From: Kribbella pittospori
Lineage (GTDB): Bacteria; Actinomycetota; Actinomycetes; Propionibacteriales; Kribbellaceae
Assembly: GCF_004331465.1 (NCBI RefSeq)
Contig: NZ_SJKB01000001.1
Span: forward strand, 682,001-746,000
Direction: 5' to 3'
Length of the DNA stretch: 64,000 bases
Shown piece after piece: positions 16,236 through 24,147 of the stretch (positions within the stretch are counted from its first letter, which is position 1; each line of letters starts with the position of its first letter). The notes below the pieces were generated by a model. It had not been told where the DNA came from. It did not search any database and saw nothing but the letters and a program-made list of their open reading frames with translations. The translations under genes and the position numbers were made by a program.

Positions 16236-17908
16236 GTCGTGAAGGTGCTCGTGGTGTCCTGACCGGTCTTGCGCCACTCCTGGGCGCTGTACCACTCGCC
16301 GGTCTTCTGGAACCGGTCGGCGGTCAGGCTGTCCAGGACGTAGGTGTTCTTGTCCAGCGTCACCTCGCCCAGCGGGATGGCCGCGCCGGCGTTCTGCACC
16401 ATGCCGGTCGCGGTCGTCCCGCCGCGCATCGTCACCTGGTTGCCGGAGACGACGATGTCGCGGAGCACGTTCAGCCCCCAGGGACCGGAGCCGCGGGTGC
16501 GGGACTGGATCGAGATGCCGTTCACGTTGTCGGCGACCACGTTGTCGCGGACCTGGACATTCGACGACGTGTTGACGTTGATCCCGCCGCCGTCCCACAG
16601 CGACGTACCGGAACCGCGGCCGGTGCCGAGTCCGTTGCCGCTGATCGCGTTCTTCTCGATCACGCCGTTGCGGCCGATCTCGTACCGGATCCCGTCCGCC
16701 GCATTGTCGACAATCTGATTGGCGTTGAAGGTCCGGCCGTCGTCGTACGCGTCGCTCCACAGCCCGACGCCGCGGTTCAGCTTGATCAGGTTGCCGGTGA
16801 CCCAGCCGCCGCTGGACCAGGTGGTCTTGATCCCGCCCGACTCCCAGTCCGCGATCCAGAAGCCGTCGGTGTTGTTGTAGCTCACCTCGTTGGCCGAGAT
16901 GGTGCCCTTGAGCGTGCTGTACTGCCCGATGCCGAGCTGGCCGTTGGAGTGGATGAAGTTCTTCTCCAGGACCGCGCCGTCGGCGTTCACCAGCATCACC
17001 CCGACCGCGTGGTTCCAGCGGATGTCGTTGGCGATCACCCTCCAGCCCAGTCCGAGCACGACCGCGCCACCCTGCGGCGGCGTCGCGAAGTGCTCGATTG
17101 TCAGCCCGCGCACGATCACGCCACCGGCTGTCGACTGGATCGCGGTCTCGGTCTTCGACATCTCGACCGACCGGCCGCTCGGGTTGTCGCCGAGGTAGAC
17201 GGCGTTGGCCGCGTAGTCGGCGTAGAAGGTGCCGGGAGCAACCTTGTCTCGGGAGGCCACGCGGGTCAGGTGTTTGCTGTTGAGGAAGACCTGCTCACGC
17301 AGGTAGCAGATGTTCGCGACGTTGTCCTCGCACTGCCCGGTCTGCGAGTACGCCGGCGGCAGGACTCCGGTGGTCACCCAGTCGCCGTTCGACGCGGTCC
17401 ACTTGGTCAGTGGCACCGACCCGGTCAGTACGGCGCCCTGATCGCTGGCCAGCACCTGGTCGGCCTTCGGGTGGATGGTCTGCGTGATCCGGTGCCAGCC
17501 GGCCGTGAAGCAGAACGTCGTACCGGTCGGTGCTTCGTCGACGATCTTCGCGGCATCCTGCCCGGGCTTGATCGTGACGCCGCTGCACTTCGGTGCTTGC
17601 GATGGGCCGGAGGGGAACGCCGCATCTGCGGAGGGCGGCGTCGTCGGCAAACCCGGTGGGGGAGGCGTCGGTTGCACTCCGGGCAGGTGCAGCGGATCAT
17701 CAGACGGCGCCGCAGGCAACAGGCTGTCCGAGGATGCCGCGGGCAACAGGCTGTCCGAGGGGGCCGCGGGCAACAGAGTCTGCGGCGCCAGGCTGAACTC
17801 GCCTTGCACCAAGACGTTGTCGCCGGGCTCGCTGTGCGCGGGCAGGGCTGTCGTGGCGGCGAAGGTGCCGACTGCAACGATCGCCACAACTGCGGTAGCT
17901 GTCTTCAT
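16217..17908 (-). CDS. Secreted beta-helix protein 2
   Basis: The protein is 563 aa. The ATG at 17908 has GGAGG upstream and starts a classical signal peptide (MKTATAVVAIVAVG, then ALPAHS, probable signal peptidase I site). It is followed by a 9-residue repeat segment (LLPAAPSDS, about three copies) and a Pro-rich linker, then a Cys-containing module (KCSGV, TTFCF, GQCEDN, NICYLREQ). From about residue 250 come stacked N-x-I-x-x-N coils of a right-handed beta-helix. Motifs ADWESGGIK, SLWDGGGIN and SIQSRTRG match paralogues 1 and 3. It lacks the lipobox of paralogue 1, so release or wall association is inferred. Function unknown; possible action on an acidic exopolysaccharide. Confidence 0.82.
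   Translation of the reverse strand: MKTATAVVAIVAVGTFAATTALPAHSEPGDNVLVQGEFSLAPQTLLPAAPSDSLLPAASSDSLLPAAPSDDPLHLPGVQPTPPPPGLPTTPPSADAAFPSGPSQAPKCSGVTIKPGQDAAKIVDEAPTGTTFCFTAGWHRITQTIHPKADQVLASDQGAVLTGSVPLTKWTASNGDWVTTGVLPPAYSQTGQCEDNVANICYLREQVFLNSKHLTRVASRDKVAPGTFYADYAANAVYLGDNPSGRSVEMSKTETAIQSTAGGVIVRGLTIEHFATPPQGGAVVLGLGWRVIANDIRWNHAVGVMLVNADGAVLEKNFIHSNGQLGIGQYSTLKGTISANEVSYNNTDGFWIADWESGGIKTTWSSGGWVTGNLIKLNRGVGLWSDAYDDGRTFNANQIVDNAADGIRYEIGRNGVIEKNAISGNGLGTGRGSGTSLWDGGGINVNTSSNVQVRDNVVADNVNGISIQSRTRGSGPWGLNVLRDIVVSGNQVTMRGGTTATGMVQNAGAAIPLGEVTLDKNTYVLDSLTADRFQKTGEWYSAQEWRKTGQDTTSTFTTRRSTN
17709..17789 (-). repeat. 27-bp in-frame tandem repeat in beta-helix gene 2
   Basis: Two full near-identical 27-bp units (17709-17735, 17736-17762) are followed by a partial third. 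They encode a 9-residue repeat of the type S-L-L-P-A-A-P/S-S-D just after the signal peptide, a likely flexible spacer. Confidence 0.7.
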
Positions 17909-17978
17909 TGCGGAGCCTCCGGGGGCACAGGTGGATCCTGAGCGCACCCTCCATGGCGCGGCTTCGAGACAGCAGACT

Positions 17979-18074
17979 ACTACGTCAGGTAGTTATTGCA
18001 ACACATTCCGCAGCACATTCTGTTGCACCCAGCCACAATCATGTTGCAATAGGCAATCGCCCGACTCCTTGCAA
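17979..18074 (-). promoter_or_regulatory. Cluster of TTGCAA boxes and a short dyad upstream of beta-helix gene 2
   Basis: TTGCAA at 17996-18001, TTGCAC at 18023, TTGCAA at 18044 and TTGCAA at 18069 are spaced 21-27 bp apart. A dyad ACTAC-N5-GTAGT lies at 17979-17993. TTGCAA resembles the half sites of the uxaC operator, so control of the beta-helix gene by the same or a related LacI-type protein is possible. Inference from spacing and sequence only. Confidence 0.4.
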
Positions 18075-18095
18075 AGGGCAAGCGTTCGGGCGGCG

Positions 18096-18239
18096 TCACC
18101 GATCGGGTTCGTTCCCCTCGACCCGCACGTCCTCCCGCTTGAGCGCCTCCCGCATACCGTCCCGGACCGCCACCCGCACCACGTGGTAGAGGGCGTACAG
18201 GAACACGATCGTCAGGAAGACGCCGCCGAAGAACTCCAT
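18096..18239 (-). CDS. Small single-pass membrane protein, 47 aa
   Basis: The ATG at 18239 is preceded by GGAGGG at 5-nt spacing. Residues about 5-22 (GGVFLTIVFLYALYHVV) form one hydrophobic helix, followed by a charged amphipathic tail (about 11 Arg/Lys against 8 Asp/Glu after residue 21) ending in EPDR. It lies between beta-helix genes 3 and 2 on the same strand, 86 nt after gene 3. No family is recognised. The clean ribosome site, hydrophobic helix and charged tail support a real small inner-membrane protein, possibly an accessory of the beta-helix export or regulation. Its function is unknown. Confidence 0.6.
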   Translation of the reverse strand: MEFFGGVFLTIVFLYALYHVVRVAVRDGMREALKREDVRVEGNEPDR

Positions 18240-18289
18240 CCAACCCTCCACGCCTTGCACCGACCGGCCGTTGATCGACCCTAGATCAC

Positions 18290-18314
18290 GTCCGGGGGCA
18301 GAAGGCCCGCGGAC
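18290..18314 (-). terminator. Hairpin after beta-helix gene 3
   Basis: GTCCGGGGGC at 18290-18299 pairs with GCCCGCGGAC at 18305-18314 with one mismatch and a 5-nt loop. It is located 12 nt past the stop of beta-helix gene 3, before the small ORF. Probable weak or partial terminator. Confidence 0.5.
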
Positions 18315-18325
18315 GGCTCAGTGGC

Positions 18326-20017
18326 TCAGTTGGCGAGGAAGCTGCCTACCAGGTCGAGGCCGGCGTTTTGCCAGCCGTCGGCGGTGAGTTTGCTGCCGAA
18401 CATCGAGAAGCGCTTGGCGCCCAGGGCGTCGAGGACGTACTTGTTGCCGCTGAACACGACCTCGCCGGCCGGCACCTCGGCGCCGGTGTTCTTCACGATG
18501 CCGGTCGCCTGGGTGCCGCTGGTCATCTCGATGGTGTTGCCGCTGATGTTGATGTCGCGCAGCAGGTACGTGCCCCACGGGCCGGTGCCGCGGGTCCGGG
18601 ACTGGATCGCGATCCCGTTGACGTTGCCCTTGACCACGTTGCCGCGGACGGTGACGCCGGACGAGGTGTTGATGTTGATCCCGCCGCCGTCCCACAGCGA
18701 CGTACCCGAGCCGCGCCCGGTGCCGAAGCCGTTGTTGGTGATCGTGTTCTTCTCGATCGTCCCGTTCCGGCTGATCTCGTAGCGGATCCCGTCGGCGGCG
18801 TTGCCGATGATCTGGTTGGAGCTGATCACCCGGCCGTCGTCGGCGACGTCGGCCCACATACCCACGCCCCGGTTGGCCTTGATCAGGTTGCCGCTGACGG
18901 TGCCGGACGAGCGGGTCGACTTGATCCCGCCGGACTCCCAGTCGGCGACCCAGAAGCCGTCGGTGTTGTTCGAGCTGATCACGTTCTGCGTCACCGTGGC
19001 ATCGGCCGAGCTGTACTGCCCGAGGCCGAGCTGGCCGTTGTTGCGGATCAGGTTCTTCTCGACCTCGGTCTTGTTCGCCTTCACCAGCATCACGCCGACG
19101 GCATGGTTCCAGCGCACGTCGTTCGCGGTGACCTTCCAGCCCGGGCCGGAGACCAGGGCACCGGCCTGCGGCGCGCTGGCGAAGTGCTCGATGGTGAGCC
19201 CGCGGACCTCGACACCGGTCGACCCGGACTCGATCGCGGTCGACGTCTTCGACATCTCGACCGAGTGGCCGGCCGGGTCATCGCCGAGGAAGATCGCGTT
19301 CGCGCCGTAGTCGGCGTAGAACGTGCCGGGCGCGACCTGGGAGGTGTTGCCGACCCGGGTCAGGTGCGCGCCGTCGAGGAAGAGCTGCTCACGCAGGTGG
19401 CAGATGTTCGAGACGTTGTCCTCACACTGCCCACTTGCGCCGTACGCCGCCGGCAGTGCGCCACGCACCACCCACGCCGAGCCGGACTTGGTCCAGCCGG
19501 TCAGCGGGACGGATCCGGTCAGTACGGCGCGAGCCGCGCTGGCCAGTGTCATGTTCGCCTTCGGCCGGATCGTGTCGGAGATCCGGTGCAGGCCGGCCGC
19601 GAAGCAGAACGTCGTCCCGGCGGGCTTGGCGTTGACGATCGACTGGGCGTCGTCACCCGGCTTGATCACCACGCCGCTGCAGGGACCGGCGAAGGCCGGG
19701 CCGGCGTCACCCTCGTCCGCCGTGGGGACCGTCGGGCCGGTGGGGGAGGTCGGCTCGGTGGTCGGCGGCTTGCTGGGCTGCGTGGTGGGCTGCTTCGACG
19801 GCAGCTTGGTGGTGGCCGTCGGCGACGACGTCGCCGGATGAGTGGCCGTCGGCTTGGGTGCGCGGTGTGAGGGGAGCACACCGGAAGCGGCTGTGTCACG
19901 CGTCGGACGTGACTTGGCGGCGGTTGTCGCGTTGTTCTCGTTGGCGATCACCGGGAGCGCGATCGTAACGACTGCCAGCGCAGCAGCGATAAGCGCTGCG
20001 AACCACAACTTCCTCAA
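18326..20017 (-). CDS. Secreted beta-helix protein 3
   Basis: The protein is 563 aa. The start is TTG at 20017, supported by GGAGGG 6 nt upstream and an immediate signal peptide (RKLWFAALIAAALAVVTIAL). Residues about 30-110 form a Thr/Pro/Ser-rich linker of the wall-spanning or glycosylatable type. The Cys module then follows (PCSGV, TTFCF, GQCEDN, NICHLREQ), then right-handed beta-helix coils with ADWESGGIK, SLWDGGGIN and AIQSRTRG conserved with paralogues 1 and 2. It is divergent from the glycosyltransferase at 20082, sharing a short promoter region. An exported polysaccharide-interacting protein is inferred; activity is unassigned. Confidence 0.82.
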   Translation of the reverse strand: MRKLWFAALIAAALAVVTIALPVIANENNATTAAKSRPTRDTAASGVLPSHRAPKPTATHPATSSPTATTKLPSKQPTTQPSKPPTTEPTSPTGPTVPTADEGDAGPAFAGPCSGVVIKPGDDAQSIVNAKPAGTTFCFAAGLHRISDTIRPKANMTLASAARAVLTGSVPLTGWTKSGSAWVVRGALPAAYGASGQCEDNVSNICHLREQLFLDGAHLTRVGNTSQVAPGTFYADYGANAIFLGDDPAGHSVEMSKTSTAIESGSTGVEVRGLTIEHFASAPQAGALVSGPGWKVTANDVRWNHAVGVMLVKANKTEVEKNLIRNNGQLGLGQYSSADATVTQNVISSNNTDGFWVADWESGGIKSTRSSGTVSGNLIKANRGVGMWADVADDGRVISSNQIIGNAADGIRYEISRNGTIEKNTITNNGFGTGRGSGTSLWDGGGININTSSGVTVRGNVVKGNVNGIAIQSRTRGTGPWGTYLLRDINISGNTIEMTSGTQATGIVKNTGAEVPAGEVVFSGNKYVLDALGAKRFSMFGSKLTADGWQNAGLDLVGSFLAN

Positions 20018-20081
20018 TGCACCCTCCGGGGTTGCGGTCCCTGAAACCAGGTGTAGCCACCGCGAGACTTAAGGTAGTGCC

Positions 20082-21296
20082 ATGCGGGTCGCCATGTTGC
20101 ACAACCGTTACCGGACCGGTCAACCCAGTGGCGAGAACACCGTTGTCGCGCAAACGGTTGATTTGTTGCGTAACTCAGGACATGAGGTCGACCTGTACGT
20201 GCGGAACAGCGACGATATCGCCGCGATGAGCCGAAAAGATCGCGCACTGTTACCGTTTCGCTCCGTATGGTCATTTTCGGCCGAACGCGATTTAACACTT
20301 CTATTGCAGGAAAATCGGCCCGATGTCGTGCACGTGCACAACACGTTCCCGCTGTTCAGTCCCTCGGTGCTGCGAGCGGCGTACCGGCTGGGATTGCCGG
20401 TGGTGGCGACGCTGCACAACTTCCGGCTGATGTGCGCGAACGCGGTCCTGCAGCGTGACGGCAAGCCGTGCGAGTCCTGTGTCGGCAAGCTTCCGTGGGC
20501 CGGCGTGGTGCACAGTTGTTACCGCGAGTCGCGCGTGCAGACGTTGCCGCTGGCCACGAGCATCGGCGTCCACAACACCTTGCACACCTGGCAGCGGTAC
20601 GTGACCACTCTGGTCGCGCCGTCGGAGTTCGTCCGCGACCGGTATGTCGCCGGTGGCTTCGATCCCGAACTGTTCGTGGTGAAACCGCACGCAGTCCCGC
20701 ACTCCGGGCAGGTTCGCAGCGGCGCCGGGGATGCGGTCGTCTTCCTCGGCCGCCTCGAGGACGACAAGGGGTTCGCGGATCTGTTGCAGGCCTGGGATTC
20801 CTCGCTCGGGAAGCTGATCGTCGTCGGCGACGGCACGCTCCGCGCGGAGGCAGAGCAGCGCGCCCGGGAAGACCTGTCGATTCAGGTGCTTGGTCAACTT
20901 CCCTGGGCCGACAGCATGGAAGTACTGCGGTCCGCGCGCGCCGCCGTCGTACCGGCGCGTTCGTATGAGAGCTTCGGACTCGTGGTTGTGGAGGCGTTCG
21001 CGCACGGGGTGCCGGTCGTCGCGTCCCGGCTCGGGGCGCTGGCCGAACTGGTGGACGACGGGGAGACCGGCGCGCTGACCGAGCCCGGCGACCCGGAAGG
21101 GCTGCGCAAGGCCCTGGGGTTGGTGACCGATCCCCGGACTTCGGTAGCCTTCGGCGAACGAGCCCGACAGGTCTATCTCAACCGCTTCACCCCGGAGCGC
21201 GACCTCGCGGCCACTGAGAGGATCTACACCGATGCGATCGCGCGGCACGCCGACGGCGGGCGGACGCGACGGGGACGCTGGGCGGACCGTGACTGA
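20082..21296 (+). CDS. GT4-type glycosyltransferase A
   Basis: The protein is 404 aa. The ATG at 20082 has AAGG upstream. It has a two-domain GT-B layout: an N-terminal acceptor half with HNRYRTGQPSGEN and DVVHVHNTFP, and a C-terminal nucleotide-sugar half with VFLGRLEDDKG and the E-x7-E motif ESFGLVVVE. It probably transfers a sugar from a nucleotide donor to a lipid-linked glycan at the cytoplasmic face. A Cys-rich insert (CESC) lies around residue 130. The first 250 bp are noticeably AT-richer than the rest of the window, hinting at a different origin of the N-terminal half. First gene of a five-gene rightward operon. Confidence 0.85.
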   Translation: MRVAMLHNRYRTGQPSGENTVVAQTVDLLRNSGHEVDLYVRNSDDIAAMSRKDRALLPFRSVWSFSAERDLTLLLQENRPDVVHVHNTFPLFSPSVLRAAYRLGLPVVATLHNFRLMCANAVLQRDGKPCESCVGKLPWAGVVHSCYRESRVQTLPLATSIGVHNTLHTWQRYVTTLVAPSEFVRDRYVAGGFDPELFVVKPHAVPHSGQVRSGAGDAVVFLGRLEDDKGFADLLQAWDSSLGKLIVVGDGTLRAEAEQRAREDLSIQVLGQLPWADSMEVLRSARAAVVPARSYESFGLVVVEAFAHGVPVVASRLGALAELVDDGETGALTEPGDPEGLRKALGLVTDPRTSVAFGERARQVYLNRFTPERDLAATERIYTDAIARHADGGRTRRGRWADRD

Positions 21297-21369
21297 CCGG
21301 TATAGTGCCGCTGACGCGGGGGGACGCGTCGTGTCGGGCCGTCGGGGCTCATCGAGAGAAGGCTCCTGT

Positions 21370-21819
21370 GTGGAGCCGCTGGGGGATCAGAGTTTGTCGC
21401 GGATCGGATTTCTGGCCGGAGTCTTCGACCTGTTCCACGTCGGGCACCTCGACGTGCTCGGACGGGCCGGGCAGGGCTGTGACCGGCTGGTCGTGGGTGT
21501 ACTGACCGACGAGTGGGCGATGGACGCGTGGGGTGCGCGGCCGTTCGTGCCGCTGCCGGAGCGCATCCAGATCATCGAGCACCTGCGCTGTGTCGACGAG
21601 GTCGTTGTGGTGGACGGCGTACGGCCCGACTGGCTGACCGGTGTAGTAGGAGTACAGACCGTGTTCGCTGCGAGTGGTACCGACGGCGTGCTCGGCGTGG
21701 ACGAACTCGACGGGATACCGGGCGAGTTGGTCAGCGTCCTGCCGGCCGGTCGCGGTTCCCGCAGCCCGATCCTGCGCGCCGCCATCGACCAGCGGCAGTC
21801 GCGCAGTTCCGTTGCATGA
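21370..21819 (+). CDS. Cytidylyltransferase-fold nucleotidyltransferase 1
   Basis: The protein is 149 aa from GTG at 21370, chosen for GAGAAGG about 8 nt upstream; the frame is open further upstream into the previous gene. The N-terminal G-V-F-D-L-F-H-V-G-H-L is the H-x-G-H signature of CTP:phosphoalcohol cytidylyltransferases (TagD/ECT class). PLPERIQIIEHL matches the following helix. The C-terminal R-x-S-x-x-R region is less typical than in the second copy at 22544, so a specialised or weaker enzyme is possible. The stop overlaps the next start (ATGA). It likely makes a CDP-activated polyol or aminoalcohol for the CDP-alcohol transferase. Confidence 0.72.
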   Translation: MEPLGDQSLSRIGFLAGVFDLFHVGHLDVLGRAGQGCDRLVVGVLTDEWAMDAWGARPFVPLPERIQIIEHLRCVDEVVVVDGVRPDWLTGVVGVQTVFAASGTDGVLGVDELDGIPGELVSVLPAGRGSRSPILRAAIDQRQSRSSVA

Positions 21820-22544
21820 CCGCCCTGGGTGATGTCGTCGGTCAGCTCTCGCGGGCGCAGAAGCCGTCCGCCGGGACACCGGCGTACTCGCGCTTCGTGA
21901 ACCGGCGGATCGGCCGGGTCTTCGCGGCCGCGGCGTTCCTCGGCCGCCGTACGCCGAACCAGGTGAGCCTCGCGTCCGGCTTCTGCTCGCTGATCGGCAT
22001 CGTGCTGGTGGCGACCGTCCGGCCGTCGCTCGGCCTCGCGCTGATCGTGACCGCGCTGCTGGTGCTCGGCTACGGCCTCGACTCCGCCGACGGCCAGCTT
22101 GCCCGGCTGCGCGGTGGTGGATCGCCCTTGGGCGAGTGGCTGGATCACATGATCGACGCGGTCAAGATCGTCCTCCTGCACAGCGCCGTACTGATCTCGT
22201 TCTACCGCTTCGATGCCTTCAGCAACGAGTCGCTGCTGCTGATCCCGCTCGGCTATGTCTGCATGTCCTCGGTGCTGTTCTTCGGACTGATCCTGATCGA
22301 CCAGCTGCGCCGGCGTCACGGCGCGACCCAGCAGCCCAACCAGCGCGGCGATTCGGTGGTCAAGTCGTTGCTCATCGCACCGACCGACTACGGCGTGCTG
22401 TGCCTGGTGTTCCTGGCCTTCGGCACCCCGTCGCTGTTCATCGTGCTGTACGGCGCTCTGCTCGCGGCCAACCTGGTGTTCCTGGCGGCCGCGATCGCCA
22501 AGTGGTACCGGGAAATGGCCACCCTGCAGCCGGGGGTGGGCTGA
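21816..22544 (+). CDS. CDP-alcohol phosphatidyltransferase-family membrane enzyme
   Basis: The protein is 242 aa with about six transmembrane segments. The ATG overlaps the previous stop (ATGA). The full family motif D-x2-D-G-x2-A-R-x8-G-x3-D-x3-D is present (DSADGQLAR, then G-EWL-D-HMI-D), so all metal and CDP-binding acids are intact. Such enzymes move a phospho-alcohol from a CDP-linked donor to an acceptor alcohol. It is sandwiched between two cytidylyltransferases in one operon with glycosyltransferases, so the product may be a phospho-polyol-modified glycan or a specialised phospholipid. Substrates are unknown. Confidence 0.82.
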   Translation: MTALGDVVGQLSRAQKPSAGTPAYSRFVNRRIGRVFAAAAFLGRRTPNQVSLASGFCSLIGIVLVATVRPSLGLALIVTALLVLGYGLDSADGQLARLRGGGSPLGEWLDHMIDAVKIVLLHSAVLISFYRFDAFSNESLLLIPLGYVCMSSVLFFGLILIDQLRRRHGATQQPNQRGDSVVKSLLIAPTDYGVLCLVFLAFGTPSLFIVLYGALLAANLVFLAAAIAKWYREMATLQPGVG

Positions 22545-22960
22545 TGGGGATCGTCGGCTACGCGCCCGGTGTGTACGACATGTTCCACATCGGCCACCTG
22601 AACATCCTGCGCCGGGCCCGGGAGCACTGCGACCACCTGATCGCCGGGGTGGTCGAGGACGACGTGGTCGCGCGGATCAAGGGCCGGCCGCCGGTGGTTC
22701 CGCACGACGAGCGGATGGAGGTCGTCCGGGCGATCGGCCTGGTCGACGAGGTGGTCAGCGACTGGTCCAGCGACAAGTTCGAGATGTGGAAGCAACTGCG
22801 GTACGACGTCCTGTTCAAGGGCGACGACTGGAAGGGCACCGAGAAGGGGACCCGGCTGGAGCGGCTGCTCGGTGAGGTCGGTGCCTCGGTGCACTACTTC
22901 CCGTACACCGCGTCCACCTCGAGCACGGATCTGCGCAGGTTGCTGGAGGGGATGGGCTGA
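22544..22960 (+). CDS. Cytidylyltransferase-fold nucleotidyltransferase 2
   Basis: The protein is 138 aa. Its start shares one base with the preceding stop (TGATG). It has all marks of the glycerol-3-phosphate cytidylyltransferase class: GVYDMFHIGHLN (H-x-G-H), the DDVVARIKGRPPVVP segment, the FKGDDWKGT loop, and a C-terminal S-T-S-S-T motif near residue 126. It likely forms CDP-glycerol or a similar CDP-alcohol plus pyrophosphate in the cytoplasm. The last base of its stop is the first base of the next start, so translation of the module is tightly coupled. Confidence 0.82.
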   Translation: MGIVGYAPGVYDMFHIGHLNILRRAREHCDHLIAGVVEDDVVARIKGRPPVVPHDERMEVVRAIGLVDEVVSDWSSDKFEMWKQLRYDVLFKGDDWKGTEKGTRLERLLGEVGASVHYFPYTASTSSTDLRRLLEGMG

Positions 22961-24147
22961 TGCCGACCCGGCCGAAGGTCCTGCTCAGCGCGTACGCGTG
23001 CCGGCCCAAGGGCGGGTCGGAGCCGGGTGCGGGCTGGGCCTGGGCGAAGGCCGCGGCGCGGGACCACGACGTCTGGCTTCTCACCCGGGGCAAGTTCGCC
23101 CACGAGATCGCCGAGGAGCTCGCGATCCGGCCGGTGCCTTCGCTGACCGTCGTACCGCTGGAGCTGCCGAAGTGGGTCCTGCGGCTGCGGCGCCGTCCGG
23201 CCGACGTGTACTGGTACTACCCGCTGTGGCAGGGCCTGGCCCGGCGTACGGCGCGGCGGTTGCATGCGGAGCACTCGTTCGACGTCATCCATCACCTGAC
23301 CTTCGCGGTCGACTGGATGCAGGCGGGCGTCGTCGAGGAGTCGTCCGCAAAGGTGATCTGGGGCCCTGTCGGCGGATCCACCACCGCGCCGCTGTCAATG
23401 GCGCACTGGCTCGGGCCGCGTGGCCTGGTGGCCGAGCTGGTACGGCGTACCTACACCGGCATCCGCCGTCGCCTGACCGGCCGGAAGCTGGCGCAGAAGG
23501 CCGACCTGATGGTTGCCCAGAACAAGGACGTCGCCGAGACGTTCCGCCCATACGCCCAGGAGATCGTCGTCCAGCCGAACGTCGCGATCCGGCGGTTCAC
23601 CGCGTCCGGGCCCTACGAGCCGTTCGGTGCGCCCGGGGTGAAGACCGCACTGTTCGTCGGCCGGCTGATCCCGTGGAAGGGCGTGCTGCTCGGGATCAGC
23701 GCGCTGGCGCGTCCCGAGGCGGCGAACTGGGAACTGCGGATCATCGGCGACGGTCCGGACTGGGGACGTGCCGAGCACCTGGCCGAGCAGCTGGGTGTCC
23801 GCGACCGGGTCGAGTTCATGGGTCAGCTACCGCGCGAGGACGTACTGGCAGCAATGTTCCGCGCCGACGCACTCCTCGCCCCGGCCCTGCGTGAGGCCGC
23901 GGGCTGGGCCGTCACCGAAGCCCTGGCATCCGGTTGTCCGGTTGTCTGCCTGGATCGCGGCGGCCCGTCCGTCATCGTCGGACCAGAAGATGGTGCTGTC
24001 GTCTCGTGGCGTGGCGACGTGGTCGGCGAGCTCGCCAAAGGCCTCGCATCCCTGAAAGGCCGCATCACTCCGGTCGACCGCTGGGGGCCGGACCGCCTCC
24101 CCGATCTTCTGGCGAAGTGGTACACGCCGGCCCGCGTTTCGTCCTAG
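22960..24147 (+). CDS. GT4-type glycosyltransferase B
   Basis: The protein is 395 aa; the start overlaps the previous stop by one base (TGATG). The GT-B fold opens with SAYACRPKGGSEPGAGW, the glycine-rich acceptor loop of GT4 enzymes. The donor half has LFVGRLIPWKG and E-x7-E (EAAGWAVTE). Last gene of the CDP-alcohol/glycosyltransferase operon. Its 3' end overlaps the end of the convergent nadA gene by 4 bp. It probably adds a sugar to the lipid-linked precursor or to the phospho-alcohol product. Donor and acceptor are not deducible. Confidence 0.85.
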   Translation: MPTRPKVLLSAYACRPKGGSEPGAGWAWAKAAARDHDVWLLTRGKFAHEIAEELAIRPVPSLTVVPLELPKWVLRLRRRPADVYWYYPLWQGLARRTARRLHAEHSFDVIHHLTFAVDWMQAGVVEESSAKVIWGPVGGSTTAPLSMAHWLGPRGLVAELVRRTYTGIRRRLTGRKLAQKADLMVAQNKDVAETFRPYAQEIVVQPNVAIRRFTASGPYEPFGAPGVKTALFVGRLIPWKGVLLGISALARPEAANWELRIIGDGPDWGRAEHLAEQLGVRDRVEFMGQLPREDVLAAMFRADALLAPALREAAGWAVTEALASGCPVVCLDRGGPSVIVGPEDGAVVSWRGDVVGELAKGLASLKGRITPVDRWGPDRLPDLLAKWYTPARVSS

